In this document: positions 59,285 through 64,000 of the stretch, piece by piece
Position numbering within the stretch: the stretch's first letter is position 1
Layout: every line of letters starts with the position of its first letter
DNA from: Nonomuraea rubra
Lineage (GTDB): Bacteria > Actinomycetota > Actinomycetes > Streptosporangiales > Streptosporangiaceae
Length of the DNA: 64,000 nucleotides
Direction: 5' to 3'
Assembly (NCBI RefSeq): GCF_014207985.1
Contig: NZ_JACHMI010000001.1
Coordinates: forward strand, 8,167,001 to 8,231,000
Program-made: the position numbers and the translations under genes
The notes under the pieces: model-generated
Databases searched by the model: none
Seen by the model: the letters and a program-made list of their open reading frames with translations, nothing else
What the model was told of the DNA's origin: nothing

Positions 59285-60418
59285 TCACCGGATCATCCGG
59301 AAAAACTCCCGTATGCCCGTCACCAGCGTGCCGGGCGCCGCCAGTCCGATCAGGTGGCTGGGACTCTGCGCCTGCCCCCAGTACACGAGGTCGTTGTCCC
59401 GCTCGGCCAGCCGCCGCATCACCTCGGGCCCGCCGTGCGTCACCCCGGTGGGCACGGCGCGCTGGGAGATCGGCAGCCCGGCCGCCCCCTCGTAGTACGT
59501 CCAGGAGGACGAGCCGCCCGTCGCCGTGAACCAGTACAGGCTGGCGTTGGCGAGCACCAGGTCCCGCCCGACGGGCTCCTCCCCCGATCCCCACCCGTCG
59601 AACTCCTTGAACCTCTCCACCAGGTACGCGAGCTGTGCCACCGGCGAGTCGGCGAACCCGTACGCGAGCGTCTGCGGCCTGGCCGCCAGGTACGGCCCGT
59701 ACCCGCTGCCCCCGGTCGTCCAGGCGGTCAGCTCCTCCAGCTCGGCCAGCTCCTTCTCGCCGAGCCCGTCCAGCTCGCCCGGCCGGCCCGTGGGGATGCC
59801 CAGCCCGGCGGTGATGAGCGAGCCCGCCACGTGCTCGCTGTCCAGCGCGGCCAGCTGCGGCGTGACGAGCGCGCCGGCGTCGTTGCCGTGCGCGCCGTAC
59901 CGCTCGTACCCGAGCCCCCGCATGAGCTCCGCCCACGTACGCGCCACCCGCTCGATGCTCCACGGCCGCTCGTCGGCGGGCTCGGGGAACGGCGAGAACG
60001 CGAATCCGGGCAGCGACGGGGCCACGACGTGGAAGGCGACCGCGGGGTCGAGGCCGTGCGCGCGCGGGTCGGTGAGGGGGCCGATCACCTCCAGGTACTC
60101 GGCCACGGTGCTGGGCCAGCTGTGCGTCATGACCAGCGGCAGGGCGTCCGGCTCGGGCGAGCGCACGTGCAGGAAGTGGACCGGCTGCCCGTCGATGACG
60201 GTGGTGAACTGGGGGAAGGCGTTCAGCCTGGCCTCCTGGGCCCGCCAGTCGAACCCGTCGGCCCAGTACGCGGCCAGCTCGCGCAGGTACGCCACCGGCA
60301 CGCCCCTGCTCCACCCGCCGGGCAGTTGCGCGGCCCATCTGGTGCGCCGCAGCCGGGCTCGCAGGTCGTCCAGGTCGGCCTGGGGAATGTCGACGCGGAA
60401 GGGCTTGATCTCGTTCAT
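59285..60418 (-). CDS. Epoxide hydrolase family protein
   Basis: The 377-residue alpha/beta hydrolase begins with the EHN domain (FRVDIPQADLDDLRARLRRTRWAAQLP), then HSWPST (oxyanion HGxP variant), GNDAGALV with the nucleophile Asp (GxDxG), GFADSPVAQLAY and, near the end, SPSHLIGLAAPGTLVTGIREFF carrying the catalytic His region. It is of the microsomal/soluble-epoxide-hydrolase-like group common in actinomycetes. Start ATG 60418 has GGAGG seven bases upstream. Natural substrate unknown. Confidence 0.87.
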   Translation of the reverse strand: MNEIKPFRVDIPQADLDDLRARLRRTRWAAQLPGGWSRGVPVAYLRELAAYWADGFDWRAQEARLNAFPQFTTVIDGQPVHFLHVRSPEPDALPLVMTHSWPSTVAEYLEVIGPLTDPRAHGLDPAVAFHVVAPSLPGFAFSPFPEPADERPWSIERVARTWAELMRGLGYERYGAHGNDAGALVTPQLAALDSEHVAGSLITAGLGIPTGRPGELDGLGEKELAELEELTAWTTGGSGYGPYLAARPQTLAYGFADSPVAQLAYLVERFKEFDGWGSGEEPVGRDLVLANASLYWFTATGGSSSWTYYEGAAGLPISQRAVPTGVTHGGPEVMRRLAERDNDLVYWGQAQSPSHLIGLAAPGTLVTGIREFFRMIR

Positions 60419-60486
60419 GCCTCCGAAGGTAGACGGCAATGCGGCAAGGATCGTTCCGCATTGGGCGGAGGAGCGGAGAATGCGGA

Positions 60487-60516
60487 AGGCCCCGCACGGC
60501 GAACCGTGCGGGGCCT
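60487..60516 (-). terminator. rpsA terminator
   Basis: A perfect 13-bp stem (AGGCCCCGCACGG with complement, loop CGAA on the plus strand) 42 bp after the rpsA stop. Confidence 0.88.
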
Positions 60517-60558
60517 CCCGACTACCTGTGCCTCAGGCGGCCGAAGTCCTGGCGGACC

Positions 60559-62040
60559 TCAGCTCTGGCCGCCCGCGAGCTTCTCGCGCAGAGCCGCGAG
60601 CGCCTCGTCAGAGGCGAGCGCGCCGCTGGCGGGAGCCGACGAGGAGCTGCCGGACTGGGCCGGCGTCTCGCCCTGGTAGGTCGAGGGAGCGGCCTCGCCG
60701 GCCTCCGCCTCGGCCTTGCGGGCCTCCTCGATCTGCTTCCTGTGGGCCTCGAAGCGCTGCTGGGCCTCGGCGTACTGCCGCTCCCACTCCTCACGCTGCT
60801 TGTCGAAGCCCTCGAGCCACTCGCCCGTCTCGGGGTCGAAGCCCTCGGGGTAGATGTAGTTGCCCTGGTCGTCGTAGGTGGCCGCCATGCCGTACAGCGT
60901 CGGGTCGAACTCGACCTCGGCGCCGACGCCCTCGTTGGCCTGCTTCAGCGAGAGGCTGATGCGGCGACGGTCGAGGTCGATGTCGATGATCTTCACGAAG
61001 ATCTCGTCGCCGACCTGGACGACCTGCTCCGGGATCTCCACGTGGCGCTCGGCCAGCTCGGAGATGTGGACCAGGCCCTCGATGCCCTCCTCGACCCGGA
61101 CGAACGCGCCGAACGGCACCAGCTTGGTGACGCGGCCCGGCACGACCTGGCCGATCTGGTGGGTGCGGGCGAACTGCTGCCACGGGTCTTCCTGGGTGGC
61201 CTTGAGCGACAGGGAGACGCGCTCGCGCTCCATGTCGACGTCGAGGACCTCGACCGTGACCTCCTGGCCGACCTCGACCACCTCGGACGGGTGGTCGATG
61301 TGCTTCCAGGACAGCTCGGACACGTGGACCAGACCGTCGACGCCGCCGAGGTCCACGAACGCACCGAAGTTGACGATCGAGGAGACGACGCCCTTGCGGA
61401 CCTGGCCCTTCTGGAGGGTGTTGAGGAACGTCTGGCGAACCTCGGACTGCGTCTGCTCGAGCCAGGCGCGGCGCGACAGGACCACGTTGTTGCGGTTCTT
61501 GTCGAGCTCGATGATCTTCGCCTCGAGCTCACGGCCGACGTACGGCTGCAGATCGCGGACACGGCGCATCTCGACCAGGGACGCGGGGAGGAAGCCCCGC
61601 AGGCCGATGTCGAGGATGAGACCACCCTTGACGACCTCGATGACGGTGCCGGTGACGATGCCGTCCTCGTCCTTGATCTTCTCGATCGTGCCCCAGGCGC
61701 GCTCGTACTGAGCCCGCTTCTTGGACAGGATCAGGCGCCCTTCCTTGTCCTCCTTCTGGAGAACCAGGGCTTCGACGTGCTCCCCGACCTCCACGACGTC
61801 AGCGGGATCGACATCGTGCTTGATCGAAAGCTCACGCGAGGGGATGACACCCTCGGTCTTGTAGCCGATATCGAGAAGAACCTCGTCTCGATCGACCTTG
61901 ACGACGGTGCCCTCGACGATGTCGCCGTCGTTGAAGTACTTGATGGTCTCGTCGATCGCCGCGAGGAAGGCTTCCTCGGACCCGATGTCGTTGACCGCTA
62001 CCTGCGGGGTGCTCGAGGTGGCCTCAGTGCTGGACGTCAT
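60559..62040 (-). CDS. rpsA: 30S ribosomal protein S1
   Basis: S1 helps the ribosome bind and unfold mRNA. The 493-residue protein has four S1 OB-fold repeats (~36-105, 122-190, 207-276, 293-361), recognised by the recurring GxxxxGxVxxxxxFGAFVxLxxxxGLVHxSELS pattern (for example GVVSSIVNFGAFVDLGGVDGLVHVSEL, quoted in part), the actinobacterial number. The tail is acidic and Ala/Ser-rich with helical KQIEEARKAEAEAG. The ATG at 62040 starts MTSSTEATSSTPQVA; GGAG is 11 bases upstream, weak. A typical promoter and ~145-nt leader precede. Confidence 0.97.
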   Translation of the reverse strand: MTSSTEATSSTPQVAVNDIGSEEAFLAAIDETIKYFNDGDIVEGTVVKVDRDEVLLDIGYKTEGVIPSRELSIKHDVDPADVVEVGEHVEALVLQKEDKEGRLILSKKRAQYERAWGTIEKIKDEDGIVTGTVIEVVKGGLILDIGLRGFLPASLVEMRRVRDLQPYVGRELEAKIIELDKNRNNVVLSRRAWLEQTQSEVRQTFLNTLQKGQVRKGVVSSIVNFGAFVDLGGVDGLVHVSELSWKHIDHPSEVVEVGQEVTVEVLDVDMERERVSLSLKATQEDPWQQFARTHQIGQVVPGRVTKLVPFGAFVRVEEGIEGLVHISELAERHVEIPEQVVQVGDEIFVKIIDIDLDRRRISLSLKQANEGVGAEVEFDPTLYGMAATYDDQGNYIYPEGFDPETGEWLEGFDKQREEWERQYAEAQQRFEAHRKQIEEARKAEAEAGEAAPSTYQGETPAQSGSSSSAPASGALASDEALAALREKLAGGQS

Positions 62041-62185
62041 GTGTGGAATTGCTCCGAACGCGGACAGGATGTCGATGTGGCGGATGCGCGGCAGGCCCTC
62101 TTCCGCATCAAGCCGAGGAATTACGACATCGACGTGACCGAGCGCGAGCCCGCTCCGTCTGAGGCGCGCGCGAGCCCACAGCGCA
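62041..62185 (-). promoter_or_regulatory. rpsA 5' leader with nested stem-loops, possible S1 autoregulation
   Basis: Between the predicted start (~62185) and the ATG the RNA can form an outer helix GATGTCG/CGACATC (plus-strand 62124-62130 and 62068-62074) enclosing a second helix GATGCGG/CCGC(g)CATC (62103-62109 with 62083-62091). The weak ribosome site lies just beyond. S1 leaders in other bacteria are autoregulatory; here that is inference. Confidence 0.45.
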
Positions 62186-62191
62186 GCGATC

Positions 62192-62220
62192 AGCATATGA
62201 GACCTTCGCCACTGGGTCAA
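62192..62220 (-). promoter_or_regulatory. rpsA promoter
   Basis: TTGACC (62220-62215) and TATGCT (62197-62192) separated by exactly 17 bp, one of the closest matches to a housekeeping sigma promoter in this window. Confidence 0.85.
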
Positions 62221-62232
62221 TCCGGGGAGACG

Positions 62233-63339
62233 TCAGTAGGCGATGACCTGGAGCCCTCGCTTGGCGACGATATTACCTCGAAGTGCCTCCGGTATGGAGA
62301 TCCGCTCCGGGTCGCCGTCGCTCACATAGCGCTCACGAGGGTGCTTGTCCAGCCATTCCAGCCAGTACTGCGAGCACCATTTGCGGCACTCGCCCTTCTT
62401 GCCGTTGCTCTGGATCCGCTGGATCGCCCCACGGTCGAACTTTTTCGCGTAGGGCGAAAGCGAAGGCTCGGCCCCGGCGAGGAACACGCCCGCGAAATCA
62501 TACCGCGTGCCGTCCCAGGACCCGCTCCGCGCGGCCTTCTTGGGCCGGGGCATCGACCCGTACGGCAGGGCCATCGTCTCCGACGGCGGCGCGCCGAGCT
62601 TCTTGAGCAGGCGTTCGATCCTGACGATCTGCTCGCCGACCTTCTTGCGCTTGAGCATCCTCAGGTTCGGGTGGCCCCAGGTGTGGTTGGCCACCTCGTA
62701 GCCGTGATCGACCAGCCACCGCACGGCGGCCTCCTGCGCGGCCCTGTCGCGCAGCCCGAACGGCTCCCTGTTGACCCAGAACGTGGCCACCGGCCGGAAT
62801 CCGGGATACCGGCCCGCCACCTCCTGGATCACCGCCACGGCAGTGCCGGGCAGCGGCCCGCCGTCCGCCCCGAGCCCGAAGTGGCTGGGGTGCCCGTCGT
62901 CGAACGTGAGCACGACGGGGTGCTTCCCGGCGGGCACCCGGATGTCCCCGGAGGCGAACTCCCTGGCGGTGATCGGCACGTAACCCCGCTCGGCCAGCCT
63001 CACCAGCTCCTTCCTGAGCTGGTCGGGCGTCCGGTCGAGCGAGGCGTGCCGCTTGGCCAGGATGCGGTGGTACATCAGGACCGGCACCAGGCCCGCCTCG
63101 TTGGCGCGCACCTGCCGGGCGAACTCGGGCGTGGCCACCACCCCTGGCGGCTGCCCGACAGGGCTGGCGGACGGCTCAGGCGACGCGGCCGCCGCGGGGC
63201 TCCGCCCGTGCTCGGCGGCCTTCGGCCCGGCCTGGGGTCGCGGCCCGGCCGGCAGGAGGCTCAGGCCGATGACGGCCACCGTGATCACGACGACGTTCGC
63301 GATGCCGATGATCCGCGGAAGGGACCCTGGAACCCGCAC
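62233..63339 (-). CDS. Polysaccharide deacetylase (NodB domain), membrane-anchored or secreted
   Basis: The 368-residue protein has an N-terminal hydrophobic segment (IIGIANVVVITVAVIGLSLLP, residues ~10-30), a Pro/Ala/Ser linker, and a carbohydrate esterase family 4 NodB domain: VVLTFDDGHPSHFG (metal and base Asp), NHTWGHPNLRML with the two metal-binding His, LPYGSMPRPKK as motif 3. It removes acetyl groups from peptidoglycan or another cell-surface polymer. The second half (FDRGAIQRIQSNGKKGECRKWC) resembles other secreted actinobacterial members. GTG 63339 was chosen because earlier codons precede a plausible signal anchor less well; uncertain. Confidence 0.83.
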   Translation of the reverse strand: MRVPGSLPRIIGIANVVVITVAVIGLSLLPAGPRPQAGPKAAEHGRSPAAAASPEPSASPVGQPPGVVATPEFARQVRANEAGLVPVLMYHRILAKRHASLDRTPDQLRKELVRLAERGYVPITAREFASGDIRVPAGKHPVVLTFDDGHPSHFGLGADGGPLPGTAVAVIQEVAGRYPGFRPVATFWVNREPFGLRDRAAQEAAVRWLVDHGYEVANHTWGHPNLRMLKRKKVGEQIVRIERLLKKLGAPPSETMALPYGSMPRPKKAARSGSWDGTRYDFAGVFLAGAEPSLSPYAKKFDRGAIQRIQSNGKKGECRKWCSQYWLEWLDKHPRERYVSDGDPERISIPEALRGNIVAKRGLQVIAY

Positions 63340-63445
63340 GAAACCCCCGGCCGCTCGGTGAGGACGGCTCCCCAGGCTAGTGGAGAATCCGGGGCACAAG
63401 CGGCGGTTCCGGGACCGCCTCGGCGGGCCCCGGCCGGGGCTCCGG

Positions 63446-64000
63446 TCAGTGCCCCGCGTCCTCCCAGGTACGGCCCACGCCCACCGAGACCTCCAGCGGC
63501 ACCCGCAGGTGGTAGGCGGCGTTCATCTGGTCGCACACGAGCTGCGTGAGCCGCTCCAGCTCGCCCGGCGCCACCTCGAACACCAGCTCGTCGTGGACCT
63601 GCAGCAACATCCGCGAGGCCAGCCCCTCCTCGCGCAGCGCCTGGTGCACGTGGAGCATGGCGACCTTGATGATGTCGGCGGCCGAGCCCTGGATGGGCGC
63701 GTTGAGCGCCATCCGCTCGGCCATCTCGCGGCGCTGGCGGTTGTCGCTGGTGAGGTCGGGCAGGTAGCGGCGGCGGCCCATGATCGTCTCGGTGTAGCCG
63801 TCGGTGCGGGCCTGGGAGACGATGGCGTTGAGGAAGTCGCGCACGCCGCCGAACTCCTGGAAGTACTCCTCCTTCAGCGCCCGCGCCTCGCTCACCGGGA
63901 TGTTGAGCTGGGTGGACAGCCCGAAGTCGGACAGGCCGTAGGCCAGGCCGTAGTTCATCGCCTTGATCCGGGCCCGCAGCTCGCCGTCGATCTGCTCGGG
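63446..64000 (-). CDS. polA: DNA polymerase I, C-terminal part (5' end outside window)
   Basis: The frame runs to the window edge with no start; 184 residues are visible. RIKAMNYGLAYGLSDFGL is the fingers O-helix with its template-contact Tyr region, EYFQEFGGVRDFL and MAERMALNAPIQGSAADIIK follow, and LLQVHDELVFE is the palm motif C with the catalytic Asp and Glu. It therefore encodes the end of the Klenow polymerase domain of PolI, which fills gaps in repair and replication. The next gene downstream is the deacetylase. Confidence 0.95.
   Translation of the reverse strand, partial: PEQIDGELRARIKAMNYGLAYGLSDFGLSTQLNIPVSEARALKEEYFQEFGGVRDFLNAIVSQARTDGYTETIMGRRRYLPDLTSDNRQRREMAERMALNAPIQGSAADIIKVAMLHVHQALREEGLASRMLLQVHDELVFEVAPGELERLTQLVCDQMNAAYHLRVPLEVSVGVGRTWEDAGH

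Noticed and set aside
60439..63549. A 1,036-codon plus-strand frame over rpsA and the deacetylase
   Set aside because: Antisense to two well-recognised genes; the Leu/Asp/Val pattern follows from the codon third positions of rpsA.

Overview
The window is high-GC DNA with strong actinobacterial character: GTG starts are frequent, overlapping stop/start junctions (ATGA, GTGA) are common, and the core gene order (polA, rpsA, coaE, uvrB; pyrG, nudix, xerD, parA, scpA, scpB, rluB, aroH, tyrA, cmk, der) is that of Streptomyces-like filamentous actinomycetes. The gene content fits Streptosporangiaceae (Nonomuraea or a relative), but the genus is inference only. I see no tRNA, rRNA, insertion sequence, integrase of phage type or CRISPR array. 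No stretch longer than 300 bases lacks a gene or a named element; the longest, 1870-2168, is a T-box leader with its promoter.

Layout. 1-4.3 kb: the end of an MFS transporter, a short archaeal-type aspartyl-tRNA synthetase behind an Asp-specific T-box, then der and cmk. 4.3-12.5 kb: accessory genes lying between cmk and tyrA (MFS pump, WrbA-like flavoprotein and MarR regulator; carotenoid oxygenase and TetR; two tandem glycosyltransferases; DUF2795; NDH-2-like flavoprotein). 12.5-22.3 kb: a nearly continuous minus-strand housekeeping block, tyrA-aroH-rluB-scpB-scpA-parA-xerD-nudix-pyrG. In it, RluB and ScpB carry very long low-complexity N-terminal extensions. 22.4-34.5 kb: mixed metabolism, including a probable choline/dimethylglycine module (HutC-type GntR, dimethylglycine-dehydrogenase-like oxidase, choline-kinase-like protein) whose two divergent promoters share one palindromic operator as their -35 elements. 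34.6-36.7 kb: uvrB.

36.7-55.9 kb, between uvrB and coaE, is the most unusual region. It holds an ABC exporter operon with its own XRE regulator; a two-SPFH plus Spo0M-like cluster; a translationally coupled cassette of a 2TM unknown protein, a cupin-like protein and an inositol-monophosphatase-like protein; an ArsB-like permease; and a single 1,855-residue protein. That protein joins TIR, a calcineurin-fold domain whose metal ligands are mostly replaced, NACHT, pentapeptide repeats and about fifteen WD40 blades. It looks like a one-gene STAND-type conflict or immunity protein and is my main candidate for a poorly described system. A secreted GH43 follows.

55.9-64 kb: coaE, a Clp-N domain protein overlapping a GNAT gene, a secreted TAP-type hydrolase whose nucleophile serine is alanine, an epoxide hydrolase, rpsA with a clear promoter and structured leader, a polysaccharide deacetylase, and the 3' end of polA.

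A recurring regulatory theme is leaderless transcription: about a dozen genes lack a Shine-Dalgarno sequence but have a TANNNT-like -10 hexamer 5-8 nt before the start codon. All functional names rest on motif and family recognition by eye; no database search was run.
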